NCBI GenBank assembly: GCA_016872725.1
Contig: VGZC01000010.1
Coordinates: 1 to 64,000 of the forward strand
DNA length: 64,000 bases
DNA from: Planctomycetota bacterium
Lineage (GTDB): Bacteria > Planctomycetota > Planctomycetia > Pirellulales > Pirellulaceae
Direction: 5' to 3'
A model generated the notes under the pieces. It ran no database searches and was not told the origin of the DNA. It worked only from the letters and a program-made list of their open reading frames with translations. A program made the position numbers and the translations under genes. This document shows positions 9,138 to 18,011 of this stretch, piece after piece (position 1 is the first letter of the stretch; every line of letters begins with the position of its first letter).

Positions 9138-9857
9138 TTAGGTCGAAACGGCTCCCTCGCCGATCCTCTCGGAATCGCGCTTTCGACTTCGTCCCAGCAT
9201 CCACAGCCCCGCGGCCAAAGGGAAGAGGGCCTGGCACCATTGGCCGAGATAGGCGACTCGAAAGCCGACGCCCAAGCCGACCGTCAAACGGCTTTGGCCC
9301 GGCAGTTCGGAGAGCTGCACATCACACATCGCCAACCCCGCCAGGACGGACAGCACGATCCACGAGACAACCGTCCAACGCGTGCGGATGCCCGATCGCC
9401 GAGCCAAACCGAAATAGGCGGCGGTCAACGCGGCCGACGGAATCACGATGGTCAGCGCGGTTACCAGGTAGGGTATGACGGTTTTCGCGCTCGTTCCGAA
9501 ATGCGTTCCGCCGCCGTCCACCCAACCTAATCCCCGCGCGGTCGCGACCAAGAAGAGAAGCCCCCCGGCCGCAAGGACCATCATCGACAGGATCGGTGAA
9601 ACAGCGAAGACGAGAAATCGGGCCGCGGAATACCGGCCGAGCAGACTTCGCGGCCGATGCGAGGCGACCACCGCGTCGACCACATGATTTGGCTCACCCA
9701 GCCGAAACAACACGTCCGCTTCCTTGCTCATGGTCTCCTCCTTGACATGTTCCAAATGGTCCGCCAATTCCCCAACCAATCGTGCGACGTACGCCGGGGG
9801 CAAACCGTGCGCCGCAATCCGCTGCCGCAGTTCGTCCAACCAACACCGGGCAGCCAT
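9138..9857 (-). CDS. HAAS-type membrane protein (PadR partner)
   Basis: Membrane protein with a short cytoplasmic helical N-terminal domain (residues 1-60; CWLDELRQRIAAHGLPPAYV then LVGELADHLEH) of the kind found in HAAS/DUF1700-like proteins, followed by about four hydrophobic segments. The ATG at 9857 has an excellent Shine-Dalgarno (AAGGAGG, six bases upstream) and opens the helical domain, so it is preferred to the in-frame ATG at 9896. Such proteins are usually encoded directly after a PadR-family repressor that controls them. Here the sequence immediately upstream contains only part of one (9694-10062), so the gene may have lost its regulator. Confidence 0.72.
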   Translation of the reverse strand: MAARCWLDELRQRIAAHGLPPAYVARLVGELADHLEHVKEETMSKEADVLFRLGEPNHVVDAVVASHRPRSLLGRYSAARFLVFAVSPILSMMVLAAGGLLFLVATARGLGWVDGGGTHFGTSAKTVIPYLVTALTIVIPSAALTAAYFGLARRSGIRTRWTVVSWIVLSVLAGLAMCDVQLSELPGQSRLTVGLGVGFRVAYLGQWCQALFPLAAGLWMLGRSRKRDSERIGEGAVST

Positions 9858-10062
9858 GTTCGCCTCCTTGCTGACCGTCGTCGACCGTTCGGACAATCCG
9901 CCTCCATGTGTCCACGGTTTGCGTCAACCGCTGGGTTCCCTTGGGAGTGATCCGGTCGACGACGCGACCGCGGCCCGACGCCGTCTCGCGCGGGCTATTG
10001 GGAAAGCCGTCGGCCTCCAGGCGGTGCAAGATCCGAGTCATCCTCCGAGACCCCCAGTTCAA
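9694..10062 (-). pseudogene. Remnant of a PadR-family transcriptional regulator
   Basis: The first 65 or so residues of this frame read as the second half of a PadR winged-helix domain: TRILHRLEADGF (recognition region), RGRVVDRITPKG (wing) and QRLTQTVDTWRRIV (C-terminal helix). The N-terminal helices are missing. The frame runs back into the stop codon of the DUF1207 gene at 10084, so only a weak TTG (10062) or an internal ATG could start it. At the other end it loses homology after VDDGQ and runs about 160 bases out of frame into the HAAS gene. Position directly before a HAAS-type gene is the standard context of an intact PadR regulator. I read it as a truncated leftover. Confidence 0.6.
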
Positions 10063-10083
10063 GATGAGCTCCTCCCGCCCGCG

Positions 10084-11148
10084 TCAGGGATCGTACCAGA
10101 GGCCGAATCCGATCTGCTCTTCGAAACGATCCGGAAACGACCCTTGCGGGCTCAACCCATTGAAGTACTGAATGCCCGTCCGAACTTGGCGTCCCGAACG
10201 ACCGCGCCACGCCCACCCGGCCTGAACGGTCAGTCCGCCGCTGAAATCGACCTCTTCGCGCAGGTGCGCATTCGCGGCGAAAAACGGTTCGCCCAGCGGT
10301 GTCGTCTGTCCGGCGGGCGCATAATCGAATCCAAACTGGAATTCCCACTCGCGGGCCACGTCCACATCGAAAGCCCAGCCCGCCTCGGCATACAAACGGG
10401 CTTTGGGAGTGACGAAGATCGAATGCCCCAGCACGAGCACGTCGCGAGCGTAATTGAGTCGAGGATACCCTGGATTGCGAATCAGGAACTCATCACCAAG
10501 GTGGGAGCTCAAGTGGTAATAGGCGATTTTCGTGCGATGCGGCCCGAAGCCGAAAGTGAACGGTATGCCGGCCCGAAAGTCGGTACTCCTGAGATCCATG
10601 TCTTGGGATGGATCGAGTCGGGTTTGGGCCGAACCTTCGATGTCGATCTGAAATCCAGCCGGCCAATCGGCATCCCCGGTTCCCCATCGCACGACGCCGA
10701 CCTGGGTGCCCAGCCACGCGTCCCAAAGCCAACCGTCACCGTCGACATGAACAAACGTCGTCGCCAACCGAGACGCTTTCGGGCTCGCCAGATAGGGCCG
10801 GTAGATCAAGCCCTCGGGAAACCATTCGACAATCCACATCCCGTCGCTTCCGCCGCGGGCCGCCGTCGGATCGGATGGAAGCTGAAAGTGCTCATACAGG
10901 TTCCAGTCCCAATAGGGTTCCAACTCGCCGTTGCCATGAAGGCGTTCGCCTTGACCGTGCCCGTCGTTCGGGACCGATCGGTTCAGCCGCGACGACGGGT
11001 TCCGCACACCGGGAAGGAACCAGCTTGGTCGGCCGCCAACGGCCGAGTCGGCGTCCGCCGAGGGTGGGCGTGGCCGCGCGTCATCGGATCGGCCCCAGCT
11101 TGCAGGACCGATTGCGATGATCAGGCCGAGTGCATACCGCGCGCACAC
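10084..11148 (-). CDS. DUF1207 outer-membrane-like protein
   Basis: Secreted beta-rich protein of the DUF1207 family, common in Planctomycetota and of unknown function. The family hallmarks are visible: FPEGLIYRPYLASPK, DAWLGTQVGVVRWG, an STDF(R)AGIPFTFG segment, YYHLSSHLGDEFLIRNPG, VLVLGHSIF, the block REEVDFSGGLTVQAGW, and the C-terminal EEQIGFGLWYDP, which is the usual end of the family. The pattern of aromatic-rich strands and a terminal aromatic residue suggests an outer-membrane barrel. A short hydrophobic N-terminus (LGLIIAIGPASW) serves as signal. The start is a GTG at 11148 with a GAGGTG sequence upstream. The length of 354 residues is typical. Confidence 0.82.
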   Translation of the reverse strand: MCARYALGLIIAIGPASWGRSDDARPRPPSADADSAVGGRPSWFLPGVRNPSSRLNRSVPNDGHGQGERLHGNGELEPYWDWNLYEHFQLPSDPTAARGGSDGMWIVEWFPEGLIYRPYLASPKASRLATTFVHVDGDGWLWDAWLGTQVGVVRWGTGDADWPAGFQIDIEGSAQTRLDPSQDMDLRSTDFRAGIPFTFGFGPHRTKIAYYHLSSHLGDEFLIRNPGYPRLNYARDVLVLGHSIFVTPKARLYAEAGWAFDVDVAREWEFQFGFDYAPAGQTTPLGEPFFAANAHLREEVDFSGGLTVQAGWAWRGRSGRQVRTGIQYFNGLSPQGSFPDRFEEQIGFGLWYDP

Positions 11149-11551
11149 AATGGCACCTCACCTCGATGCTGCTCGGATTCCGATCAGGCGTCGGGTTTCC
11201 ATACAGGAGGGACATCCAACGACCATCGCGCCGCGTGAGCGAGGCGATCTCGCGGCGGAACGGGGCGTGGATTATGGCGATCACGGCGTTTCGGGCAAGC
11301 GGAATCCGTCCTCGCTCCCCGATCGCGTCTCGACTCCGCGCGGGCGGGAGTCCTCCGCAGATCACGCAGATTGCTCATTCTCCGCACGGTGAGCGTACCG
11401 TTATGGAAGGGCCGCGCGGGGGACCACTCGGTATTCCCTATTCCGATTCGGTCCGCATGCCGGCGGCGGCGGCCGCTGGACGCGCGGACGCCAACCTGAT
11501 ACGACAAGTCACCTCGTACGCGGCAACGACGAGGGCGCCGAGGAGGTTCGC
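11149..11551. other. Intergenic region between divergent DUF1207 and lhgO genes
   Basis: About 400 bases separating two divergently transcribed genes, so both promoters should lie here. No coding frame is convincing. Immediately before the lhgO start there is a strong ribosome-binding site (GAGGAGG, about five bases before the ATG). I could not pick a clear promoter pair by eye. Confidence 0.5.
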
Positions 11552-12757
11552 ATGCCGGCTTCAGGGGACGTGTTGATCGTGGGCGGCGGAATCGTCGGGC
11601 TCGCGACAGCCTACCAACTTGCGAGCCGTTTCCCGGATGTGCGGCCGATCGTCCTCGAGAAGGAGAATCGGGTCTCGGCCCATCAGTCGGGACGCAATTC
11701 GGGCGTCCTGCACTCGGGAATCTACTACAAGCCGGGCTCGCTCAAAGCGGTGAATTGCCGGTCGGGCAAGGCGATGATGGAGGCTTTTTGCGCGGAACAG
11801 GGCATCGCGCACGAAATCTGCGGCAAGGTGATCGTCGCCGTCTCGGAGTCGGAACTCCCCGTCTTGAAGACGATATTCGAGCGCGGGCGGCAAAACGGCG
11901 TTCGATGCGAGTGGTTCGACGGGCCGCGTCTGCGCGAGCGGGAACCGCACGCCGCGGGCATTCAGGCGATTCATGTTCCCGAGGCCGGGATCGTCGATTT
12001 CCGCGCGGTATGCGAGAGGCTGCGATCCTTGATCGAGCAAGCGGGCGGCACCGTGGCTCTGGGCGCGCGCGTCACGCGCATTCGCCGGGTGCCGACCGAG
12101 ATCATCGCCGAACTGGCCGACGGCCGGGAGTTCCCCGCCGCGCAGCTCGTCAATTGCGCCGGCCTTCACAGCGACCGGGTCGTGGCCATGTCGGGTGCGC
12201 GTCCCGCCTCCAAAATCGTCCCGTTCCGAGGGGAATATTATGAGCTCCTGCCGGAAGCGCGGGGACTCTGCCGACACCTGATCTACCCGGTTCCCGATCC
12301 GAATTTCCCGTTCCTGGGAGTCCATTTCACGCGCATGGTCGACGGGTCGGTCGAATGCGGGCCCAACGCCGTGCTCGCATTTGCCCGCGAAGGCTACCGC
12401 AAGCTCGACGTGAACCTCCGCGACCTTCTTGAATCGCTCACCTATTCGGGGTTCCTCCGCCTTTGCGCGAGGCACTGGCGCCCCGGTCTTGGCGAGATCC
12501 GTCGATCGTTCAGCAAGCGGGCGTTCGTCCATGCGCTGCGACGGCTGATTCCCGACGCGAGCGCCGAGCGGCTCGTGCCCGGACGGGCCGGCGTGCGCGC
12601 TCAGGCCCTCGCGCCGGACGGTTCGATGATCGACGACTTCCAAATCATCGAAGGCGATCGGGCCATCCATGTCTGCAACGCGCCCTCACCGGCAGCAACG
12701 AGTTCACTGCGCATCGGCGAGTCAATCGTCGATCGCATCGCACCGCGGCTCGACTGA
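11552..12757 (+). CDS. lhgO: L-2-hydroxyglutarate oxidase
   Basis: FAD-dependent oxidase/dehydrogenase that converts L-2-hydroxyglutarate to 2-oxoglutarate, passing electrons to oxygen or the quinone pool. The N-terminal FAD-binding Rossmann motif is GGGIVGLATAYQLA (residues 10-23), followed by the family-diagnostic block SAHQSGRNSGVLHSGIYYKP. The central substrate domain contains VNCAGLHSDRV and GEYYEL. The C-terminal segment RAGVRAQAL precedes HVCNAPSPAATSSLRIGE, the second FAD contact. The length of 401 residues matches LhgO/YgaF. The ATG has a strong Shine-Dalgarno sequence. It stands alone, followed by a short tandem repeat and the convergent kinase gene. Confidence 0.92.
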   Translation: MPASGDVLIVGGGIVGLATAYQLASRFPDVRPIVLEKENRVSAHQSGRNSGVLHSGIYYKPGSLKAVNCRSGKAMMEAFCAEQGIAHEICGKVIVAVSESELPVLKTIFERGRQNGVRCEWFDGPRLREREPHAAGIQAIHVPEAGIVDFRAVCERLRSLIEQAGGTVALGARVTRIRRVPTEIIAELADGREFPAAQLVNCAGLHSDRVVAMSGARPASKIVPFRGEYYELLPEARGLCRHLIYPVPDPNFPFLGVHFTRMVDGSVECGPNAVLAFAREGYRKLDVNLRDLLESLTYSGFLRLCARHWRPGLGEIRRSFSKRAFVHALRRLIPDASAERLVPGRAGVRAQALAPDGSMIDDFQIIEGDRAIHVCNAPSPAATSSLRIGESIVDRIAPRLD

Positions 12758-12779
12758 CCAAGGCTCGCATCGGCGACCG

Positions 12780-12829
12780 ATCAGACGCCGCGAATCAGAC
12801 GCCGCGAATCAGACGCCGCGAATCAGACG
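12780..12829. repeat. 14-bp tandem repeat overlapping the kinase stop codon
   Basis: The unit atcagacgccgcga is repeated perfectly three times (12780-12821), with a further eight bases at 12822-12829. It lies between the convergent lhgO and kinase genes, and the kinase TGA stop (12823-12825 on the minus strand) falls in the last partial copy. Loss or gain of copies would not alter the kinase reading frame upstream of its stop. Confidence 0.85.
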
Positions 12830-13722
12830 AGCTCGAACGAATCGATTTCAAGTCGCACGAGTTGTTCGGCGACTTCGGATGCATCGGGTCGGCGGGCGGG
12901 ATCCTTGAGCAGGAGCTGCATGACCAGTCGGGCGACGCGAGACGGAACCTTGGGATTGAGCGTTCGGACGTCCGCCGGAATCTCATGCAGGTGACGCTGC
13001 GCGATCGATGCCCGGGATCGACCCACGAACGGAGGCCGACCTCCCAGCAATTCAAACAACATGACTCCGAGACTATAGATGTCCGCGCTGCGCGTCGATT
13101 CGGCCGTCTCTTGGAACAACTCGGGCGCCGCGTACGCGACCGTCGTTTGCAACACGCCGGCCGGAACCCCTGATGAACGGCGCGTCAGTCTTTGAGCGAA
13201 CCCCAGGTCCAGCAATGTGGCGTGTCCGATCGAGCTCACGATCACATTGTCCGGCTTCACATCGCCGTGCATCCAGTCGTTCTGGTGCAACGCGCTCAGC
13301 GCCTCGGCCGTCTGACGGACGATCCACAAGGACGGCGCGATGCCAAGCCGTCCGTCGTCCTTGAGGCGGCGAACGGGAAGTCCCTCATACCACGGCTGCA
13401 CGACATAGGCGGGTGGGTCATCGAACTGACCGCACAGAACGGTCGCCAAATGGGGATGGGCCACCTGCTGGGTGACTTCAAACTCCCGCCGAAGCCACTG
13501 CGCGGCGTGTGCCTCCGTTCGGTCCGCTCGGACCGACTTGACGACATAGTCCGCGGGCCAATCGGGGTCACAGGTCGCGGGCGTCGCGAGGTCGACATGA
13601 AACCAGTGCGTCGTCGACAGCCGCCGAATGAGTCTCCATCCACCCAACAGCCGCGGCTGCGCAAGCGACGGACTCTCGACACATCCTTCGGTCGATCGGA
13701 GGGACGCGGCGGAAAAACTCAT
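12823..13722 (-). CDS. Hanks-type Ser/Thr protein kinase
   Basis: Cytosolic eukaryotic-like protein kinase of 299 residues, essentially only a catalytic domain and with no membrane segment. Visible landmarks in order: the ATP-anchoring lysine in DYVVKSVRAD (near residue 62), the catalytic loop HGDVKPDN, the Mg-binding DLG in LLDLGFAQ (in place of DFG), the APE motif in YAAPELFQE, and SADIYSLGVMLFELLGG of subdomain IX. The glycine-rich loop is poorly conserved (LLGGWRLIRRLSTTHW), so nucleotide handling may be unusual. Substrates are unknown; it is transcribed away from the ABC importer genes and toward lhgO. Confidence 0.9.
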   Translation of the reverse strand: MSFSAASLRSTEGCVESPSLAQPRLLGGWRLIRRLSTTHWFHVDLATPATCDPDWPADYVVKSVRADRTEAHAAQWLRREFEVTQQVAHPHLATVLCGQFDDPPAYVVQPWYEGLPVRRLKDDGRLGIAPSLWIVRQTAEALSALHQNDWMHGDVKPDNVIVSSIGHATLLDLGFAQRLTRRSSGVPAGVLQTTVAYAAPELFQETAESTRSADIYSLGVMLFELLGGRPPFVGRSRASIAQRHLHEIPADVRTLNPKVPSRVARLVMQLLLKDPARRPDASEVAEQLVRLEIDSFELV

Positions 13723-14042
13723 GGCATCTCACGCGAAGACGAGGCGGCAAGTCGCGCGAACACGTTCGTCGCAACGTCTGGGATCGGCATCCGAGCGTAC
13801 CTTGGTTGAGTCAACTTGGCGAATACGAGGCGCCTCGCGGGAACGATGGGCGCGGGTCGACTCGCTCATATTTCCCCGACTGCCCGACTTCCCGCGTTGT
13901 GGCCCGCGGGTCGGTCGACGGGGCTCCGAGTCGGTCGGACGGCGGCTCTTGTTCGACGATCGGGGGCGAACTACATTACGTGCATTCAATCGGCGGGGAT
14001 CGGCGGCGGGATTGGCGGCGGGGCGTGAGGGGAAACGAGACC
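13723..14042. other. Intergenic region between divergent kinase and ABC-importer operons
   Basis: About 320 bases with no convincing gene. It should hold the promoters of the kinase (leftward) and of the importer operon (rightward). A purine-rich GAGGGGAAACGAG sequence just before 14043 serves as ribosome-binding site for the binding-protein gene. G-rich short repeats (ggcggcggg units near 14000-14025) are present, but no operator-like palindrome is obvious. Confidence 0.45.
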
Positions 14043-15188
14043 ATGCGAACGCGTCAAGTCGGGTCGGGAATGGGCGTCGCGGTGGCGGCTGGGCTCTTCG
14101 CGATCGCGACGGTCCTTTCGGGCGGGTGCGTGAAGAGTGGGGCCGACAATGGCCGAACCGCGGACGGCGCGAGGTCGGCGCCCGCCCGGCGGATCATCTT
14201 GCTGACCAACGGCAATTCGCCGTTTTGGGACGCCGCAAGGCAAGGCCTGAACGAGGCCGCGGCGCAGTTCCGGATTGCGGAGGCGGGCCTGTCGGCCGTC
14301 ATGGAGGTCAACGACGGAACGCCGGACGGACAGATCGGCAAGCTGCGGCAATTCGTGTCGCAGGACGACATCGCGGGCGTCGCCGTTTCCGCCCTCGATG
14401 CCGACAACGCCGCGGTCGCCGAACAGCTCATGGCCCTGCGATCCAAAGGCGTTCATGTCATCACGGTGGACGCCGACGTCAATCCCGAGAAGTTCGCGAA
14501 GGCGCGCGAACACTACGTCGGTACCGACAATCTCGCGGGTGGGCGCGCGCTCGGCGTCGCGGGCCGCGAACTGCTCAAGGCGCGGAATACGACGCAGGGC
14601 GACTATGTCCAATTCGTCGGTCGAACCGGTTCGGACAATGCCCGGAAACGGATGGATGGATTCAAGGAGGCGGTCGGAGCCGACTACCGCGAAGCCGACC
14701 GCATGGGCGACGATCTCGATCGATCGAAAGCGCGCGAAAACGTCCGGAACGCGATCGCCAATCATCCCGACCTCGTCGCGCTCGTCGGCATCTGGTCGTA
14801 CAACGCGCCTGCGATCGTCGATGTCGTTGTGGACGAGAAAAAAGTGCGCGACAAGTATGTGCTCGTCACGTTCGATGCCGAGCCGCTGGCCATCGCGCAA
14901 ATGTCCGCCGGCTCGATCGACGCGATGGTCGTGCAGGACCCGTTTCAGATGGGTTTCCTCGCCGTGAGACTGCTCAAAGCGCTCTCCGAGGGCGACCAAG
15001 CGACGGTGGACGAGCTGTTTCCCGGCGGCGACAAGCCGGGCGGGGACGTGCACAACACGAGCCTCAAGGTGGTCGTGCCCGATACGGGCTCGCCGCTCAA
15101 GAAGGAGATGTTCGATTCGAACACGGAGTTCATGACGTTGTCGACGTTTCAGGAGTGGTTGAAAAAGTACAACCTTCAGGGATCATGA
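14043..15188 (+). CDS. Sugar ABC importer, periplasmic binding lipoprotein
   Basis: Substrate-binding protein of the RbsB/RhaS-like (Peripla_BP_4) class. A lipoprotein signal peptide runs from residue 1 to the lipobox LSGGC (Cys near residue 29), so the protein is tethered to a membrane. The mature domain starts with RRIILLTNGNSPFWDAARQG, the typical first strand and ligand loop of pentose/hexose-binding proteins. VITVDADV and YVGTDNLAGGRALG follow, then GIWSYNAPAIVD and VTFDAEPLAIAQM. The ATG at 14043 follows a good Shine-Dalgarno; longer frames upstream have no homology. The stop overlaps the permease ATG (ATGA), so the genes are translationally coupled. The sugar cannot be named from sequence. 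Confidence 0.88.
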   Translation: MRTRQVGSGMGVAVAAGLFAIATVLSGGCVKSGADNGRTADGARSAPARRIILLTNGNSPFWDAARQGLNEAAAQFRIAEAGLSAVMEVNDGTPDGQIGKLRQFVSQDDIAGVAVSALDADNAAVAEQLMALRSKGVHVITVDADVNPEKFAKAREHYVGTDNLAGGRALGVAGRELLKARNTTQGDYVQFVGRTGSDNARKRMDGFKEAVGADYREADRMGDDLDRSKARENVRNAIANHPDLVALVGIWSYNAPAIVDVVVDEKKVRDKYVLVTFDAEPLAIAQMSAGSIDAMVVQDPFQMGFLAVRLLKALSEGDQATVDELFPGGDKPGGDVHNTSLKVVVPDTGSPLKKEMFDSNTEFMTLSTFQEWLKKYNLQGS

Positions 15189-16486
15189 GCGCGGTGGAGC
15201 GGGACAGGGCGGGCGATCGGCCCGGCCGCCGCGGGTGGCTCGGCTTTCAGCCGAACGAATGGCTCCTGGCCTGCGCCATCCTCGTCGTGCTCGTCGGCGC
15301 GTCCGTCGCCGACGTCAACCACACCTATTGGATGAATCCCCGCTTGAGCGCGCTCGATATCGCTCGGCAAACGGCCTTCCTGGGGATCTTCGCGTTGGGT
15401 GCCGCGGTGGTGATCATCGCGGGCGGCATCGACTTGTCCGCCGGATCGATGATCGCGTTCAGCGGCACGATGTGCGCGACGTTCCTCGTGCTGCTCGCCC
15501 CGGAGGTCATGCGGAATCCGCATGAACTGATCGACGGAAAGCTCGTCGCGCGGCCGCTTGGCGCGGCCGTCATCACGCTCGCCGTCTCCGGGACGATCCT
15601 GATCGGGTTCCTTGTCGGCACGCTGCATACGTGGCTGATCACGGCGGTCGGTCTGCCGCCGTTCATCGCGACCCTCGCGACGCTCGTGGGGCTGCGCAGC
15701 CTGAGCCGCGCGGTGTGCGAGAGCGTGACGCAGTCCGTTTTTCAAGCGAAGAGCACTCAGATCCAGATCTTCGATCCCACGTTCCGTTATCTGGCGACGT
15801 CGGTCTGGATCCCCATGCTTATCTTCGTCGTGCTCGCCGTCGCGATCGGCGTTCTCCTGCGACGGACGGTCGTGGGACGTCATCTCTACGCGCTTGGCGG
15901 GAATGAACAGGCGGCGAGGCTCAGCGGTATCCACACGTCGTCGGTCAAATGGCTCGCCTACTCGCTCGGCGCCGTGACGTCGGCGGTGGCCGGCATCTTG
16001 TATATCGGCGATCAGAGCGTGGCCGATCCGCAGACGTTGGGACGGGGTTACGAGCTGAATGCGATCGCGGCGGCCGTGGTCGGCGGCTGCAGTCTGCAGG
16101 GCGGCATCGGAACGGTCTCGGGCACATTCCTCGGCGCCCTCTTCCTGCGCTGCGTGATCGACGGCATCGCGAAGATCATCAAGACGGGAGCGGACATCTA
16201 CGAGGGGCAAATCGTCGGCGTCGTGGTGGTGATCGCGGTGGCGTTCAGCCAATGGAGGACCGCGGCGGGTCGAGGCCGGCAGGCGTTTCCGGGCGTCATG
16301 GGCGGCGTCGCCGTCGTCACGCTGGGCCTGCTCGCCGCCGTACTCGCCATGCTCATGACCGAACAGATCGCGCGCTTTGTGCCGGGTGCGCAATCGCTCG
16401 ACCCGCGCGGAACGGGCGTCGCGTTCGGCCTGATCGTCGCGATCGGGCTCGCCGGCTGGAAATTCGCGCAGGAGACGCGCCGCTGA
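15185..16486 (+). CDS. Sugar ABC importer, permease (RbsC-like)
   Basis: Inner-membrane permease of a ribose/rhamnose/fucose-type importer. Conserved features are the AAVVIIAGGIDLSAGSMIAF helix pair, FIATLATLVGLRSL, RTVVGRHLYALGGNEQAARLSGI (the coupling helix that contacts the ATPase) and AAAVVGGCSLQGGIGTVSGT. At 434 residues it is about 100 longer than usual. The extra length is a hydrophilic loop after the third helix (about residues 105-120) and a C-terminal extension with two more hydrophobic segments (from about 360). The start at 15185 overlaps the preceding stop as ATGA. The same frame is open far upstream to 13628, but that part shows no homology. Confidence 0.9.
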   Translation: MSAVERDRAGDRPGRRGWLGFQPNEWLLACAILVVLVGASVADVNHTYWMNPRLSALDIARQTAFLGIFALGAAVVIIAGGIDLSAGSMIAFSGTMCATFLVLLAPEVMRNPHELIDGKLVARPLGAAVITLAVSGTILIGFLVGTLHTWLITAVGLPPFIATLATLVGLRSLSRAVCESVTQSVFQAKSTQIQIFDPTFRYLATSVWIPMLIFVVLAVAIGVLLRRTVVGRHLYALGGNEQAARLSGIHTSSVKWLAYSLGAVTSAVAGILYIGDQSVADPQTLGRGYELNAIAAAVVGGCSLQGGIGTVSGTFLGALFLRCVIDGIAKIIKTGADIYEGQIVGVVVVIAVAFSQWRTAAGRGRQAFPGVMGGVAVVTLGLLAAVLAMLMTEQIARFVPGAQSLDPRGTGVAFGLIVAIGLAGWKFAQETRR

Positions 16487-16499
16487 GCGGAAACCGGCC

Positions 16500-18011
16500 A
16501 TGCACGCCATCTCCATTCGCGGTGTCACCAAGCGGTTTCCCGGCGTCGTCGCGCTCGACGACGTCTCGCTCGACATCGAACGGGGCGAATTGCACTCGAT
16601 CTGCGGAGAGAACGGCGCGGGCAAAAGCACGCTCATGAAAGTCCTTTCCGGCGTGCTTACCGAATTCGAGGGCCAATTGTGGGTCGGCGGCCGGTTGGCC
16701 CGGTTCCGGGGAACGCGCGACGCCGAATCGGCCGGAATCAGCATCATCCATCAGGAACTCAACCTCGTCGATCAACTCTCGGTCGCGGCCAATGTGTTCC
16801 TCGGCCGAGAGCCCACCCGGTTCGGCATGCTCGCCGAACGGCGCATGGAGGACGCGACGCGCGAACTGCTCGCCGAACTCGAATGCGGATTCGACGCGCG
16901 ATGCCGAGCGGGCGAGCTCCGCGTCGGCGATCAACAGCTCATCGAAATCGCCAAGGCCGTGTCGCTGCGCAGCGACATCCTGATCATGGACGAGCCGACG
17001 AGCGCGCTTACCGAAGCCGAGGTGGAGCGGTTGGTTCGCGTCATCGAACGGCTCCGAGGGCGGGGTGTCACGATCTTGTACATCTCGCACAAAATGGACG
17101 AAGTCTTCCGATTGTCGGACCGGATCACCGTGCTGCGCGATGGGCGATGGGTGGCCACCAAGCGAAGATCGGAAACCAGCCCCCGCGAGATCACGCACTT
17201 GATGGTGGGGCGCGACATCGAGTCGGCATCCGAGTCGGGGAGGACGTTGGGCGATGTCGTGCTCGAAGTCCGCGGCCTATCCCTACCGTGGCCCGGCCAT
17301 GCGCGGGGTTGGCGGCTGCGCGACATCGGATTCCAGTTGCGGCGCGGCGAGATTCTGGGTATCGCCGGACTGATGGGAGCCGGCCGAACCGAACTGCTCG
17401 AATGCCTTTTCGGCGCGGGCCCCGAACCGCCGCGAGGCCAGATCCTGCTCAACGACCGCACCGTTCGATTCCGCCATCCGTCCGAGGCCCGTCGAGCGGG
17501 AATCGCCATGGTCACCGAGGACCGAAAGCGGCTGGGCCTCTTTCCACGAATGACCGTCGGAGAGAACATCACGATCTGCAATCTCCGGGAAGCGGCCCGC
17601 GCGACCGTGCTCTCGCGGCGCCGCGAGGCGTCGATGGCGCGGGACACCGTCGATCGGCTCGCCGTGCGTACTCCGTCGATCGGCGCGCCGATCACGGCGC
17701 TCAGCGGCGGAAACCAACAGAAATGCCTCATCGGTCGCTGGCTCCTCACCAAACCTCAAGTCCTCCTCCTGGATGATCCGACGCGCGGCGTCGATGTCGG
17801 AGCGAAGGCCGAGCTCTATCGGCTCATGGATCAGCTCTGCCGCGAACGGATCGGCATCCTGTTGACGTCGAGCGAGCTTCCCGAACTGCTCACCGTCTGC
17901 GACCGAATCCTCGTGCTGAGCGAGGGGCGCATGACGGCCGAGTTCGCGCGCGGCGAGGCGACCGAACAGGCGATCATGGAAGCGGCCACGCGGGGCGCGG
18001 GGCCGACATGA
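16500..18011 (+). CDS. Sugar ABC importer, double-domain ATPase (RbsA-like)
   Basis: Tandem ABC ATPase energising the importer. The N-terminal domain has Walker A GENGAGKST (near residue 37), Q-loop region IIHQELNLV, a signature-like LRVGDQQLIEIAKA and Walker B ILIMDEPTSAL. The C-terminal domain has the degenerate Walker A typical of this family (GLMGAGRTELLE), then VTEDRKRLGLF, signature LSGGNQQK and Walker B VLLLDDPTRGVDVG. The length of 503 residues is standard. It follows the permease by 13 bases, and its stop overlaps the antiporter start (ATGA). The order binding protein, permease, ATPase differs from the E. coli rbs order. Confidence 0.93.
   Translation: MHAISIRGVTKRFPGVVALDDVSLDIERGELHSICGENGAGKSTLMKVLSGVLTEFEGQLWVGGRLARFRGTRDAESAGISIIHQELNLVDQLSVAANVFLGREPTRFGMLAERRMEDATRELLAELECGFDARCRAGELRVGDQQLIEIAKAVSLRSDILIMDEPTSALTEAEVERLVRVIERLRGRGVTILYISHKMDEVFRLSDRITVLRDGRWVATKRRSETSPREITHLMVGRDIESASESGRTLGDVVLEVRGLSLPWPGHARGWRLRDIGFQLRRGEILGIAGLMGAGRTELLECLFGAGPEPPRGQILLNDRTVRFRHPSEARRAGIAMVTEDRKRLGLFPRMTVGENITICNLREAARATVLSRRREASMARDTVDRLAVRTPSIGAPITALSGGNQQKCLIGRWLLTKPQVLLLDDPTRGVDVGAKAELYRLMDQLCRERIGILLTSSELPELLTVCDRILVLSEGRMTAEFARGEATEQAIMEAATRGAGPT

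Noticed and set aside
12780-12829. CRISPR-like array
   Set aside because: Units are directly adjacent, only 14 bp, and have no spacers; no cas gene in the window.
13628-15184. Very long N-terminal extension of the permease frame
   Set aside because: The extension overlaps the binding-protein gene in another frame and has no homology. The ATGA overlap at 15185 gives a normal start.
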